Source: Ulva prolifera
Lineage: Eukaryota; Chlorophyta; Ulvophyceae; Ulvales; Ulvaceae
Assembly (NCBI GenBank): GCA_023078555.1
Contig: CM041199.1
Span: 7,755,315 to 7,819,314, forward strand
Direction of reading: 5' to 3'
Length of the DNA stretch: 64,000 nucleotides
Every line of letters begins with the position of its first letter. The stretch's first letter is position 1. Under the pieces are notes generated by a model, which searched no databases, had not been told where the DNA came from, and worked only from the letters and a program-made list of their open reading frames with translations. A program made the translations under genes and the position numbers. Of the stretch, positions 11,180-41,461 are shown in pieces.

Positions 11180-14100
11180 CTAATCAGCATCATGCTCTGA
11201 GTACACATCAGCATCAAAGGAGACAGAGACACCAAGGCGCAGCGGCAGCTCCAGCAGTGCCGGCCGCAGCCCCTCCCAAAAGGCCCACCGCAGTGCCAAC
11301 AGAGGATTTGGCTCAGAGCGCCGAGGAGCCTGCTGCGAGGAGGGGAGGTCGCCGCCAACCCACACATCGATGTCAAGGCACTGCAGCTGACGCAGCGGCA
11401 GCAGCAGCGCCCCGAAGCCTGCCGGATCTGCGCCGAAGGTGTCCACGCCGTGGAGCAGCAGGGCGGTCAGGCCGGGCGGGAAGTGGATGCGGCGTGGCGC
11501 TGAGCAGACTCCCTCCAGGCCCTGGAGGCTGAGGGTGTGGAGGTTGGTAAGCCTGGAAAGGCAGGAAAAGTCGGGACGATTGACATTTAGCATCTGGAGG
11601 TCAAACTTTAGGACTGCTAGATCGCGCAGGTGCATGAAGCTCGGTGCCGGTTCCTCCGCCAGGTCCTGCACAGCGGCCAGACACGTTTGACCTTTGCAGC
11701 ATCTGCTTTCGCGCTAAGCGAAGAAGGAATGGCCAGCATGGGTAGTTGGATCAACTTTTAATAAGCGAGTGAGAGACACAATCCAACACAGCACTGCTGC
11801 CAGCAAATAAAAGTCATGAACGCGGTGCAGTCAACCCTAGCGCTCCGCCCGGGTCGATGCCCCAAAACTCGTGTGTTCTGGCGCACACACATTTGCCCTG
11901 TGAGCATGGCAAGGGTGATGCTGGCTCCGCTGCTGTGTACCGTTCAGCAAACCTTAGAGATCATGATCACATCGAGCGTTCGTGCGGTGTGCAGGTACCG
12001 GTCAGGCCACCACACATGTCGTAAGGCTGCGGCAGGCAAGCCACACTGGTGCTCTTTCTTTGACGTCATCACATGAGTGCCGAACACCTGCGTCATGTCT
12101 GGAATGGTGAGGATGTGCATATGGCACATGCCATACAATAAGCCTAACATATGGCGAAACGGCGGCCTCCGCACCTGAAGGTCAACAAAGAAGTCCCTTG
12201 ACATGTGCAGAGTGTGCAGACCCCCCGGGGGTGCCGTCTGCTCGCCCACGGCACCGTCATCACCGTGGGGGGCGGCGTTGTAGTGCAGCATCTCGAGGGC
12301 GCAGAGGGGGTGCGCCACCCCCGCCGGCCGCGCCGTCACCCACCTGCTGCCGTGCGGGTCGGAGTCCAAGCGCGCCCCGTTGCTGGTGTGGGCGCCGCGG
12401 TCGTCCTCCTCCGGGTTGTTCGCTGCATCTAGCACCGAGTGCGGCGGCACGTCCATCATGCAGCCAACCCACAGATCCCTCAGCTGGTGTGCCACATTGC
12501 CCTCGAGCACTTCCCTCGCCACCCCAAACACGCTAGGGTCGTGCCACGGTGTCTGCAGAGCCAGCGACGTCAGGCTGGCTGGTACTCCCTTCGCCATTCC
12601 CGCATGTGTGCCGTCTGCAACAGCTCGGGGCTTGCTGACCGCTGTCGGGTTCCGAAGATCGATCACCTCTTCGGCCCACGCGTCATGGACAACAGAGTAG
12701 TTGAGGGCGTGAGAGCATGAGCTCGCGACGTTTGTCGGCCAGCCCTGACGGGCGTGCAGGCTGACGCCGCCAGGCACCACAGGGAAGCCACAGCAATGCA
12801 CGTCGATGGGACGCCCCCACAATGACATGATTGCGTCTGGCCGCCCAGGCCATGTTGCCCGGCTGCCTGGCGGGATCTCCTTGCCGGGGGTGTGGCTCGC
12901 AAAGTCTTCGTACACACCACAAACCGCCTCATCAGACCCCGACACGTGAACATGCTTGAGGGACGGGGCTGCGCGTAGACTGTGCTCTACCGGCTCCGCG
13001 CCGGTGGATGCATCTGCGCTTCGTCCTGAGTCGGGGAGGGTCAGATGGGTGACGGTAAGGGAGGCTAGTGCCGACATGTGGCGCAGGGCGAGGGGCAGGT
13101 TGCTGAGGCGGATGGAGGTGAGCGCTGTGAAGCCGCAAAGGAGGCGGTGCACCGGGTTGGCATTAGGGTCGCAGAGGGGGTCGATGGCGAGGTGGCGCAG
13201 CGTGGCTGGGGACAGGTGCTCCAACACAGCCGCAACGATATGCGGCGACAGGGCCCCTGGAGTCTCTAACTCACTGTATGTCACCTTGCCATGCGTGATG
13301 CTAAGGCTGGTCAGAGTGTTGAGGTGCGGAAGGAGGGGTTCCACTGGCTGCAGCGACGTGAGGCATGGCGCCGGGATGCGGAGGGCCAGCGCGGGGGGCG
13401 CCGCGGAAAGCAGGGGGGCGAGGGTGCTGGTGATGCTGAAGAGGGCGGCCGGGGTGTGCGCGGGGACGCGGGGGGGCGAGAGGTCGAGCACGCCGTCGGT
13501 GAGGGAGAGGAAGTGGGTGAGGGCCTCGGCAGGGAAGGGGGCTGGCAGGAGCAGCGCCTCGCAGAGGGTGAGGTGGCAGACAATGGCGGCCGCGGCAACG
13601 GCCGGGGCCGGGCGGGTGCAGGCGGACAACAGGGCCCGTGTCCGGGGCCCGGTAGATACCGGCATGGCGGCTGGGAAGAGGTCAGTGATGGTGTCGCTGC
13701 AGATGTGGCTGTTGAGAAGGTCCTGACGGAACGCACGGCGCAGCAGCGTGACGGCTCGGGAGACCGCATCAGCCGCGATGGCTTCATTTTGCATGAAGAG
13801 AGAGACCTGCAGGAGATTTCATGTCAAGTCTGATCTATGCAACAACAGAATCTGGTGACTGCTGCAGGAAGGGGGGCCATATGTGCTGTCAAATCTGTTG
13901 CAGCGCCTCTGTCGCTGGTAGGGTAGACCAGGGATATGCTGTGTGTCGTGTGCTACAATTGTCAAGACATGCGATTCACAGCAGGATCTTCAACCACAGC
14001 AGTTGGCGAGTACCTCGTGGTGTAGGGAGTACGCAGGGCATGAAAATGCGCATTTGTGGGGGTAGCGGTGCAGAAAATAGACAGGTACGCGTCTGCCACG

Positions 14101-14811
14101 CTGCGTCTGCTACAGGTACGCGTCTGCTACGCACACCGTGTGCATGTGACAGTTCTGCGTCGATGCCCACAGTGTCACAGCGCGTGCGTGTTACCTGGAC
14201 AGAGTCGGAGAACAGAACACATCCGCATCACCTCAGACAAAGGCTGCTCTGGGCCACTGTTGAATTATGATTTATGTGAACCAGATGCAATGTCTTTCAG
14301 AGTATGCTTTCACTGCAAGATTGCCGAGGGGTGGCAGGCACACACAGGTTGCGGCATCATGGTGACCCTTCGTCCCTGGCCGGATGCACCGCCAGGGCAC
14401 CGCTCAAGCACACCAAAGCCACAGGGACACCAAAGCCACAGGGAACACCAAAGCCACAGGGACACCTGTGTTGTGTAGGACACCTGTGTTGTGAGCGACT
14501 GGTGAGTGAGCTGCGTGCAGTGCCATTGAGCGACGTACCTCTACCACCGTGACAAGGTTTGAAAACCTGGTACCATCTGGCAAGGCTTCTGTGGTGTTGG
14601 ATGCAGCGGCAGATGCAAAAGCAAGCCACGCCTTGAAGTGGCTTGATGACAAGGGCAAGGGCACTTCGCCTTCAGTGTCAAGCAAAGCCCGAAGAGTCTT
14701 GCTCTGGTGACAGAGGTCAGGAGGCACTGCGTGGCCATCATGTTGCAGAATCTTGCATCCATCTATGTCTTCCACCACTTTCAGCAGGGTTTTTTGGTCT
14801 GGATCCAGCAT
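11180..14811 (-). CDS. Skp1-like domain + leucine-rich-repeat protein
   Basis: Exons 14811-14539, 13806-12175 and 11665-11180 join in phase 0 (donors GTACGT and GTGCGG; acceptors CTGCAG and GTGCAG) to give 796 codons and a stop. Residues 1-91 form a Skp1-like fold (LQHDGHAVP, KTLRALL, then a PLPLSSSHFKAWLAFA helix). The rest is helical then leucine-rich: NTLTSLSITHGKVT, ATLRHLAIDP, ALTSIRLSNLPLALRHM, TNLHTLSLQGLEG, LTALLLHGVD, LQCLDIDVW. Such proteins often act as substrate receptors in cullin-type ubiquitin ligases; that role is inference. Paralogous pieces at 404-126, about 10.5-9.6 kb and 2.8 kb show local duplication. The ATG at 13794 looks like a start but sits just inside exon 2, and the shared first exon argues for 14811. 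The 3' end could extend further. Confidence 0.6.
14411..14493. repeat. Tandem repeats in the first intron of the LRR gene
   Basis: CACCAAAGCCACAGGGA is repeated three times (14411-14427, 14428-14444, 14446-14462), then GACACCTGTGTTGTG twice (14461-14475, 14479-14493). The cluster lies in intron 1 of the LRR gene, just downstream of its donor at 14538. Confidence 0.75.
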
Positions 14812-16687
14812 GTTAGCCCAGCTGTATTAACCAAAGTGAAGCCTACATGTTGACTCAGTGTCAGATGTAGATGCAGAATGTGGGTGCACGGTGTAACCAT
14901 CCAAGGAGCTGCACAGGTGTTCTCGATCGTTCGAATCTGTCAAGGTTATGTGGTCAAATCTCAGACAGGCTGCGATGTTTGACTCTCCCCTGTCAAAGAG
15001 CCTGCCGCAACACACATAAACAGACATATGGTGCACAGGGATGCCCAAAGTTACAGTCAGCACGTCTCCACCACAGTGCACAGTTGGTCACAGGTTGGAA
15101 CAATGTGTCTCTGTCTTGATGAACAAGTCACTGGCGAAGGCAGCGTCTCCCAGCAACCACACTTTCTCCGGGCTGGGCTGTTTGAACAGTCGTGATATGT
15201 CATGACCTGCCCGTAAGACATTGGCCAGGTGATTTTAGATACCAGTTTCGCAGGTTGTAACGATTGAATGTCGCGAACGACGTGATCCAATTGCCCAAAT
15301 GTAAAGGGCAAACTTCGCACCAGTGCGGACGCGCTCCTTGATTTACGCCAAGCGTCTGGGCGAATTGAAACAACAACAAGTCGTTCCAAGTATGGCCAGA
15401 AGTTTCAACCACGCAGACTGTTGCTCCCAAACAGTTCGACGTTGGTTTCGATGAACAAAGTACTGCTACCCGGCCCGTGTGCCAGCCCTTGAGAAGAGCG
15501 TGGGAGGCAAGGGATGCATTGCATTGGTATTATAGACCCGAAACTCGCGCGTGCAGCTACTAAATGTATCATGGACTGAGGATACTTCCGGTGCAAACGC
15601 CTCGAGTGTGAGCATCGTTCAGTGGCGAGGGGCACTGAAATTGACGTAACGCGTTTGGTACATGCTTTACAGGTGTTTGCAGCGTCCCTTCACCATATCA
15701 GAGAGCATGCGGTAACTTTGACGGCAGAGCGGAGCATCAAATGTATTCACTTGTGCGACTAACAGCTGCAGCATCGTGAGCCCTGCTGCCGCACACCGCG
15801 CTGCCATGGTGCACCCTGCGCCATCGAGATGCCCCATCGAGCAACGTCGCAAGCAGAACGAAGTAAAGCGACTTTTGCCAAAACTCGGGAACTCGTTGGT
15901 GCGCTGGGCGAAGAGGCTGGAGCGCTTTAGACAAGATGTGGTCTAACAAACGCAGTAATGGTGGTGGTGGTCTGCACTGCACGTGCCAGATTCAGACCAT
16001 GTCCTTGGACGCACACCGTAATCTGCCTTCTCGTCTGCTAATATCTGTTGCAGTGCCAGGACAGCATTGTTACCCCTCAAGAAGCCGGCACACGGCCTCC
16101 TGCAGTCTTGACGGGCCTGTCTATGCCAGGCACTTCTTGACGGCAATGCTGTGTCTGCACATGCTTCTACGCAGCGAACCGCGAGACTGTTCGCCTCAGC
16201 CCTGTCAACTTCACCAGTCACTCTGAACCATATAACTGAAGCTCTGCAGCTGCTGATCTCATCTCACACTTGCGAAATCCCCTGTACACCATCTCTCTGG
16301 CATGACATGACACAGCCACGCCAAAACACACATTGAAGCCGAGCCCACGATGGATGACGTAGCCTCGGACGGCATGCACATTGGTGCACATTGGTGCACA
16401 CCAGTGTCGGGTCATCGGTCCCGATCACATAGAACAATTCCGAATATTCAGATCTAATTTCGGGGTGGGTACAGCATCGCCACACCACGCCCCCCAACTG
16501 TGCCCTACCTCCACGACCCCACCACATCGCCCCCTGCCAGCGGTGACAACTCATTGACGCAGCACATTCTCGCTGAATGTGTGCGCTGGCACCAGATCTT
16601 CCCTCTTTTCAAACCAACTGCTTGCCGCCAACGACACCTCCTTGAAGCAGCGCGTTCTCGCTGACTGTGCACTGATCGTCCCCCGCC
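14812..16687. other. Intergenic, no supported gene
   Basis: Presumed promoter and 5' leader of the LRR gene on the left and 3' flank of the aminopeptidase gene on the right. Short minus-strand frames (for example LTMLQLLVAQVNTFDAPL near 15.75 kb) have no splice or similarity support. Confidence 0.35.
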
Positions 16688-19461
16688 TCATGCGAGCTCC
16701 GCGCAGTCGCAGCCCGGGTTGTCAATCTCGCCGTCGGGCTGCACGCGGCACGCGTCGACGTCGAGCGTCGCGTCGACCTCCCCAAAGTCCTCGAAAAACG
16801 CGCGGAAGTGCCGCACGGTGAGGCCGATGTCGGCCGTCGCGCACATCTCGCGCACGCTGTGCATCGCGAGCTGCGAGGCGCCGACGTCGACGGTGCGCAC
16901 GCCGAGGCCGCTCGAGAGGATGGGGCCGATCGTGCTGCCGCACGGCATGTCGTTGCGCACGACGAACGCCTGGCTCGGGATGCCGCGGCGCTCGGCGACC
17001 TCCTTGAACAGCGTCGCCGTGACGCTGTTCGTCGCGTAGCGCTGGTTCTGGTTGTACTTGATCACAAGGCCCCTGCACACACACGCTGGCTGGTGTGGGA
17101 GCGGCGCAAGAGTCACTCACACAGCGGGTGGCTGGGGCAACATTCTGGTGTGGTAAACGGGACTGTTCGAGGCCTAGATGTCAGCAAGGACTTCGCAAAG
17201 CATTGCCTCGGTGTAGCCGTTCCCGCCTGCCCATTGCTGCATGCCAAGTCTGTGTCTGAGGCATCATGTGGCGCAGCATGGGGAACCGCCACTCGTTGAT
17301 TGCAGGAGAAGTGGGCGCGCTAGGCTCTGCACAGACTGCACAGCTGGGACTGCACAGAAGGGCACTGGCGGGTAAGACAGAGCGCAGGTCCGGCTGCATG
17401 TGCGCATTGAGACACTCGTGCTCATCAATCGTCCGCACATGCCCAGATCGTGGTGCAGGTCATTCGCCCGCGAAGGCCCCGCAGAGGAGCATCTCTCATG
17501 CATGCATGCGCGGAGCAACCCGATCGCCTAACAGAGTCAGACGAGCATGAGGCGCACTTGTTGAACTTGGGCTGGTGGTCAGGCTCGTGCTTGTCGGCGT
17601 AGTTCGGGTGCAGGGCGTGCGCCATGTCAGCGCTGACGAGGAAGGAGCGCTGCAGGCACCGCTCGGTCGCGTCGGACGCGGCGCCGGCGAAGGCGCGGGA
17701 GACGCGCACGATCGTGTCGCGCATCAGCGGCCCGCCCGCGCCGATCGCCGACGCCGAGCCGACCTCCTCGTGATCAAACAGCGCCACTGCACGTACCGCG
17801 GCCTCGTTGTCCAGCGCATCGGCCGCCTCGGTGGACTCGAGGAGCGCCTGCAGGGCAAGCCTTCGGCTGAGTCAGCGCTGCTGCGCTCAGAGGCTCGACG
17901 AGCGGCAGGACCTGCTGGCGCGCAGTGTGCACATGCAGGTGGTCGTTCGAGCTGTGCAGCATGGATGCATGTAAGGATGGGAACGGGGGCCTGGTGACAC
18001 TCGCGCGGCCGCGCTTTTTGGGGCTAATGACGGTCAATCTTTGGTCGTCAGGCTGGTCGACACGTATCTGGGTGCACTTGATCAGTATGCGGGGGCTGTG
18101 TAAACATATGGCTTACGCTGAGCGCCAGAGCAACACCGAATCGACTCTACTGCCTGTTTCATTCGAGGGGAGCGTGGATTGTGGGGCGCATCGTCTGTGA
18201 ACGTCAGCACGCCATGCACCGACAATGAAATCATGCTAGCGCGTATGCAGCATCGATGAGGCATGTGACATGATGTCATGGTGGTGACACACCTGCATGC
18301 TGCACCATGACATTGACAGGTTGTCGAGGCGCCCCACTGCCACCCATTCGTCTTTCAAGCCCCACAGTGTCCCAGGCTGCGTGTCGCAGATGTTGAGCTC
18401 GACATCGACTATGTCTTGAACAGCACAGCCCAGCTCATCGGCAATGCACTGTAGCAGGACTGTGTGATGGCGTGTGTCTTTAGGGGGCTCTGCGTCACCT
18501 GGAGGACTGGCGACTGTCCCCATAGGTGACTCCAGCTGTTTCTTTGCAGATGCAGTCAGGATTGGAGTCAGCTCGTTCTGCGGGTTGGGCTTGAAACCCG
18601 CATCGCGAATGTCCCTGTTGAGATGAATGGCGAGCATCGGAATTCTCAGAATGGGCTTATCAATTTTCACCTGCAAAGAAGCCAACAGTCAACAGCCAGT
18701 CAACAGCCAGCTATACGCATCTGCGATGGACTTGCACGTGACAGCTCTGCGGTGTGCGCAGGTGTTGCAGGAGACAGCACCAATCGATGTGAGAGCTTCC
18801 CGTCTTGCTGACGGACCAGTGCTCTGCCAGCAACACTGAGTTCCCGGTCGAACCAGGTTTGCCAGAGACCTCCTCCGTAGGTCTCTACATTGATCATACT
18901 GAATCCACTCTTGATGCCCTTGCCGACGGGCTTGACCTTGAGGCAGGGGCTGTCTGTGTGTGCCCCAACCATGTAAACGCCATTTCCTGGTTCATACTTC
19001 TTTCCCACCGCAAACGCGACGAGACTGGATTGGTTTCTCGTGAAAAAGTACCTGGATATTTCAGTGTTAATTTGGCGCAAGTCAGTCACACTCCCCGCTC
19101 TGTTCACCATTCACCAATAGAGAACGAAGACCATCAACAGACTGATCAAGAGGAAAATAGAGCATACTTGCCGCCTTTTTGGAGTTTCCACTCATCTCTT
19201 TCGAGAATGTGTACGTATCCCGCCGCTAGAAGCTTTTTGCTGAGTGCCTCTACAAGACGAGAATGCCGATTGCGTCAATAGCACTGCGCGGACGACATAG
19301 ACTGCGCACGCCTGATGGCCATGAGATGTTCGGGTAATGAGATGAACCAGAACCAGGAACACACCCACGGCATGGTATGGTGTCCACGCGTAGTTGATGA
19401 ACTTGAGCATGCGTTGAGCAGGCTCCTTCTCCGCGACAGTGTCGGTTGTAGAAGTTGCCAT
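16688..19461 (-). CDS. DNPEP: Aspartyl aminopeptidase (peptidase family M18)
   Basis: Six exons (19461-19365, 19249-19168, 19051-18781, 18670-18293, 17847-17558, 17072-16688) close to 500 codons plus stop, close to the usual M18 length. The enzyme removes N-terminal Asp/Glu from peptides and is normally a cytosolic or vacuolar dodecamer with two zinc ions. Metal-site motifs are all present: VGAHTDSPCLKVKP (His), VGRLDNLSMSW (Asp), DHEEVGS (Glu pair), SADMAHALHPNY (Asp) and QLAMHSVRE (His). MPCGSTIGP, typical of the family, is also present. The start at 19461 gives MATSTTDTVAEKEPAQRML then FINYAWTPYHAVEALSKKLL, the expected N-terminus, without an obvious targeting leader. Donors include GTGTGT, GTATGC, GTGCTG and GTGCGC. 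It lies head-to-head with PRP8, 1.65 kb apart. Confidence 0.93.
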
Positions 19462-21116
19462 GGCAATACACTCCCCACGCTTGGGATGAACTCCACGATG
19501 TGGGTGATTTCGCAACGCTGTGGACCCCTGCGTACACGGTATCGGGCGACGAGAGCAGGCACGGAGCATTATACCTGTCTACAAACGAACGCGTGCAGCT
19601 CCTTTAGCACACGGACCACTCCGAGATTTTCAGTCAGGCCATCTGGTTTGGTTGGCAGCCAAAACGTCGGGGCCCCGCGGCGCGCATGATGCTCGTGTGG
19701 CGTTCCAGGTCCGTTGCTGCTGCTTTCCCATCCCACCGGAAACCACCCGAGCCCGAGATGAGGGCCACAACCAGCTAAAAGCAGTAGAAGGGCCGAATAC
19801 ATCGCAAAATGAGACAGGCTGCATTACTCGAACGACGCTATCTTCCAGTCTGACTCCCAAGAACATTGTGTGCTATGCCAGAGAGATACATCGACTCTGG
19901 AGCTCCTCAATGAACACAGCTTCTGGCACAGCGCCTGACCCAATCATGATTGAAGAGGCCTGTGCGCCTTATAAATCCCAACGATGCCTGAGATGTCCTC
20001 CACATATGCTGGCCAGTTATGATCGTGTGGTGATGTTCCATTTGAATACCACAGTGCTCTGCTGTCCCAGTGCCAGGCTGCCATGTGTCCCATGACGGCA
20101 CACTTGCGGTGATCGCTGCTCAAGCTTCGTACAGGCTTCCAATGATACATTTTCGTTAGACCGTGCCCTGCCACTGTGCCCCACGCCCTCTTGTTTGGCA
20201 GGAACATGCATCACATGGCGCTGATACCACAGCAGAAGGAAGTTATATCGCCATCCAAGCTGCATTAATGATACCAATATACTACCGAGACAGGAACGAA
20301 GGGGCAGGCCTTGTGATTCAGCCATCTTTCTTGCCAACGCATCGGATCAGAAGATCAGCTTTGCGACGGTCCACGACGGATGTGCATGCACAGGCCACAC
20401 CAAGACGTGAATATTCAATGAAAATGTCAAAGTTGCTAGCTCGCATTGGGCGCCCAGCATAGCTGGGGCACGTACGCAGCATGCCAGCTGATTGAGGTCT
20501 TAATCCAACGCCACCGAGGTCTCGACCTCGGTGACGTTGGATTGAACAGCCCGAGCATCCAAACGAACACGCCGAATTCAAGCGTTGAGACCGACAAAGC
20601 ATCGACAGCGATGAAGGTTTTGCGCCTTATGTGCAATAGCCACCCCGTGCCACTGGCAGAATCCCGGTGACGTGCACAACCCTTGCAGCGAACGGCAGCA
20701 CATCGTGTCAGGGCGTGCAAGCGATTATACCTGGCAGTGAACATAGTCTGGGGCACTACAGCATTCCTGCACATGTAGCAGCTTGCGCGTGATAATGTAG
20801 TATACGGGCAAGTGTCGAGATTGACAGCGCGAACGTGGTCGATCTATCGGGGCCTCGACATGGCACGTCTACAGCTCATCGACAGAGAACGTATGCATCG
20901 CGGAACACGCAGAGATCGCACTGACGCGCCATCGCAGCGAACATCCGGCCCTTTTGCACTGTCCGGGCGCAGGACTGCTGATTGCAGACTTCAGTGACGT
21001 GGTGCCGCTATGCACAACAGCCCATAGCACAGGCGAAACTCTGTCTGTGACGTGTCGACTTGCAACCAAAGAAAATGCGCCAGTGAAGAATTGATCTGAT
21101 ACACTAGTCTACGTGG
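19462..21116. promoter_or_regulatory. Divergent intergenic region between DNPEP and PRP8
   Basis: Both genes are transcribed away from this 1.65-kb region, so it must hold both promoters and any 5' leader exons. I see no TATA-type box at a convincing place. Its distinctive feature is the long palindrome at 20502-20543. Confidence 0.5.
20502..20543. repeat. 42-nt near-perfect palindrome
   Basis: Arms of 20 bases (20502-20521 and 20524-20543, starting AATCCAACG and ending CGTTGGATT) pair with one mismatch around a 2-base centre (TC). As DNA it could extrude a cruciform; as RNA it would be a very stable hairpin. It may be a tiny foldback element or a small-RNA precursor. No flanking target duplication is evident. 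Confidence 0.8.
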
Positions 21117-37975
<16,859 letters not shown>

Positions 37976-40900
37976 CGGCCGCGCGCCGCTGCCGGCGGCG
38001 GCCGGGGAGGCTGCTGCCGACGGCTTGAAAACCCCACTGCCTGGGGTGGAGGTGGGGCTGGGGCGTGCCTTTGAGCATGTGGCCGCCAGCATGGGCGCTC
38101 CTGGCACCACCGAGTGTCAATGAAGGCGCCTGCGCCGGCTCCATGCATCCAGGATTGGCAGGAGTGGAGGAGCGTAGGCAGCCGGGGCAGCGTGGCTGCA
38201 GGATCGACCGCTTGGTGCGGATGGCACGGCCCGCAAAGCACCGCGGCTCGTAGGTATGCACCACAGCGACCACCGTCCGCTCCGCGGCGCGGCGACTCGT
38301 GGCGCTGCGTGCGCCATCACTGTGGTGGTGTGAGCCACACCCTCCGCGGGGACTGTATCTGGCAACGTCAGGCCAGCATTCAAGGAGGCGGCGATGAACC
38401 AGCGGCAGTGCCGTCATGCTGCTGCTGCTTGATCTCTCACGTGTTTTGAGATCAGCGGTGCTCCCGGATTGTATTGAGTTGGACCCGTGCGGGTTGCGGG
38501 GGCTGCCTGTGGGGCGTGTTGGGGGGAGGATGCGGTGATGGTTATGGGGATTGAGATGCATGGGGTGATGCCTGCGGGCGCGGGGTGGCGCCGCACGCAG
38601 GCCTGGGGTTGTTAGAATGGCGGAGGACGCCACATCCGCCATGTCTGTGCAAATTTGATTGATGTAGACAGTTTTCTCCCGTGCGTTTTTGTAACATGCG
38701 TTGCATGGCTGGTGGATGGCATTCTGGGCCGTGCTGGTTGCAGGGCCAGGGCCCTGTGTTGCCTCGGATGATAGGGCAGCACAGCAGCCCAGCCAGGCCG
38801 CCATCGGTACCTAGGTCAATGTGATGCCCACAGCACAATTGATGCCCAGTACACAGCATAATCGCAAACAGTTGACAGATGCACACTACTTCATCCACAC
38901 AGGTGTCAGGAGTTTTCCAATTCTGATATGGCTCACTGTGTTGAACCTATCTTATCAACGGTCCGCCGGGATCGACTGCCAAAACAGGCACAATTCTTAA
39001 GGTGTGTTGCTTACATGAGAATTTGCTTCAAGCATGTGCTAGCTCCCACGTTAGGTGTCTGTGGGAGATCTCGGTTCACCTAAAACGGAAGTCCTTTGTG
39101 ACCGCATGTGAGGCTTTTACACTTACAGAAGCTACACAGAACATGGCACTGGGCACTGCGGAAGTCGCTGTTTTATCTGTTGGAGTATGGAAGCTCTTGA
39201 AGAGGAACTATTGGCATCTACAGAGCAGATCAAGCGCTCAATTGCGGTACGCGTGCCTACTGCATCAGCAGGTGCACCAGACTAACAGAAGTCTACACAT
39301 CATTCAATTCGCTATGCTTCATGGCTTCACTGATGTGGTGTGCTCTTGCGTGCCTCTGGTGCAGTTGTATCGGATCTGTCACATTGAAGGGCTGCTGACT
39401 GTCAGTTTAGTACAGTACCCAGCTCCCATACAAAATCGCGTACTTGCGACGTACAAGTAACTCAGAGATGGTGGACTTGGAACAAGTGTGGCCGTTACTA
39501 GTGTCAAATTGGCACTTGGTCAAAGTTGCATCCATGCACACGCTCTCCAGCGCTGCGACTTAGAGCTTCGTCATGCACTTGATCACACTGACCTTGCGTG
39601 GAAGAGCTCTCAGAAAACAAAAACTATCTTCGTACTCGTGCAATCAAATTGGGCTCTGGGGATTCCAGGCTGGCGAGGTGCTGCACAGATCACCTAGTGG
39701 TCACAGAACCTATAAGCTAATCAATCACTCGCCGCATAGGCACTGTGTCAACAAATAAGCTATGTAGATGGAGCTAGCCAGTGCGTCTTCTGTCCAGGTC
39801 ATGTTGCTTGCAAGTGTGCACCATGCCTCGATTCAGTCCATGACTGCCTTGCCATTACAGCCTTGCCCCGTTGCCACCATGACATGTACAACAAACTTGG
39901 AGCGAGCCTCAGATCTGCTCCACGTCAAGACAATAATTCTCGATCAATGAGTTGCCAGAGGACAGCAAACTTTGCAAGGGGCCATGTACGTCCCGCACAG
40001 ACACACACCGTGCATAAGCTGATCTCAGGCATGTCACTTCGAATCACTCAGCCACGAATCTGGGGATCTGCTATGCAAACTTTGTATGCTGGTAGCTCTA
40101 ATCAAACGGCGTTGCTGTGTCTGAAAATTGCATGTATCCCTGTTCTCCGTGGTGACTTGTACTTGGAAGCAACTCTAACATACACGCCACATCCTCCTCG
40201 GACCATGTAACTTCTGGAGAGTTCGGACCACATGCGCATGTGCAACGCCATATTGTGTACAGACATGTTCAGCACACTGCATTCGTGGGCAGAGACATCA
40301 TCACTGAGCAGCCTATCGGGATGGACAGGTAGGTCAAACCATTCCCATGACGTCATCTGAAGGTATAGGTTTATGAACGTGTATTGGCCAGACTGTGGCT
40401 GGCCCGTTTCAAATACTCATATAGCTACTACAAAACACTGTGCTCGCGGGCTTGAGGAGAGATTGATGACAGCTAGACGGCTTTGATGCAGCTGCTAGAG
40501 CAAGAGATTACATCTGCTTGCGGATGTCATAGTTACAGAAGCTGCACGAGCACAGACTACCATAGCAAAAGCATCTCTGTGGATATCATATGTCAGGGCA
40601 ATAATCTTTAGAAGCAGACTGATCAGGGATGCCAGCACCTTGGTGCAGCATGCTTCCAAAGAGTATCAGCAGCAGCTGGTTTTTTGCTGAGGAGCTGTGG
40701 TGAATCATGCTAGCCTGGGCACGCCTCTCTGTAGTGGGTGCGCTACATGTATCATGAGGACGTCCACCATTGGACTGCAGAAACACAGCACTTTTGTTAT
40801 GTCTGAGGATCTTTTAGAACAAGATACAATCCCGATGAAGTATACCACTACAGATCTCTTATAGTGAATACAGTAGTCTCGGGTTAATCTAGTTCAAATA

Positions 40901-41461
40901 TCTCATGTATAACCACCTACGCCGCTGTCACTCGACATAGTGCGAGCGGCACATATAAACTTTGCATATCGTATAACCATGTGCCAGGCTCAACATACTG
41001 TGAAGGTCACGTACTGACAGCACTTGAACGAAAAGAAGTCTGTTGAATGCAGACCCAATCAGTGTATGACCGATAGCTCCAATGATCGGGATCAAAAGCA
41101 TTGAAGGCACTGAGAGAGCATGTGTGTGGCGCATGGCAGGACATATCTAAAAGAGAAATCATTGTGCACCATTTGATTCCCGGATCAAAATTACACAGGC
41201 CAGGCACTGGCAACAAATGCACGAACCGCTGCGTCCACACATCACCGTGAAAAAAAGCCTGGTCCCGTCCATGACACCCTCATTCAGGTGGAGTCTACAG
41301 AAACTAGTGGCAAAGACACTGCCATCGATGCCTGCATTATGTCACAGCCCATAGCTGCATACTGAGAGCTCCCACAGCCTCAGAAGGTCATCTTTGACGG
41401 AGTGCGCCCATTTATACAAGATCTCCATTGAGATGCAGAAAGTGAGCCCATGGATGGCAGC
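37976..41461. other. Intergenic: PRP8 3' flank and cysteine synthase 3' flank
   Basis: The two neighbours converge here. A TGTAA motif at 38690-38694, a common algal polyadenylation signal, lies about 715 bases after the PRP8 stop. Frames at 39002-39460 (+) and 37833-38804 (-) show no recognisable protein and no splice support. The composition drops to near 45-50% GC from about 38.8 kb. Confidence 0.4.

Noticed and set aside
13794-13806. ATG at 13794 as the start of the LRR gene
   Set aside because: A good acceptor sits 12 bases upstream in frame, and the Skp1-like first exon at 14811-14539 has a paralog with the same boundary at 404-126.
39002-39460. 152-codon plus-strand frame in the 38-41 kb gap
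   Set aside because: Its near-random composition is rich in Cys/His/Leu, there is no splice context or similarity, and one frame of this length is expected by chance in such a gap.
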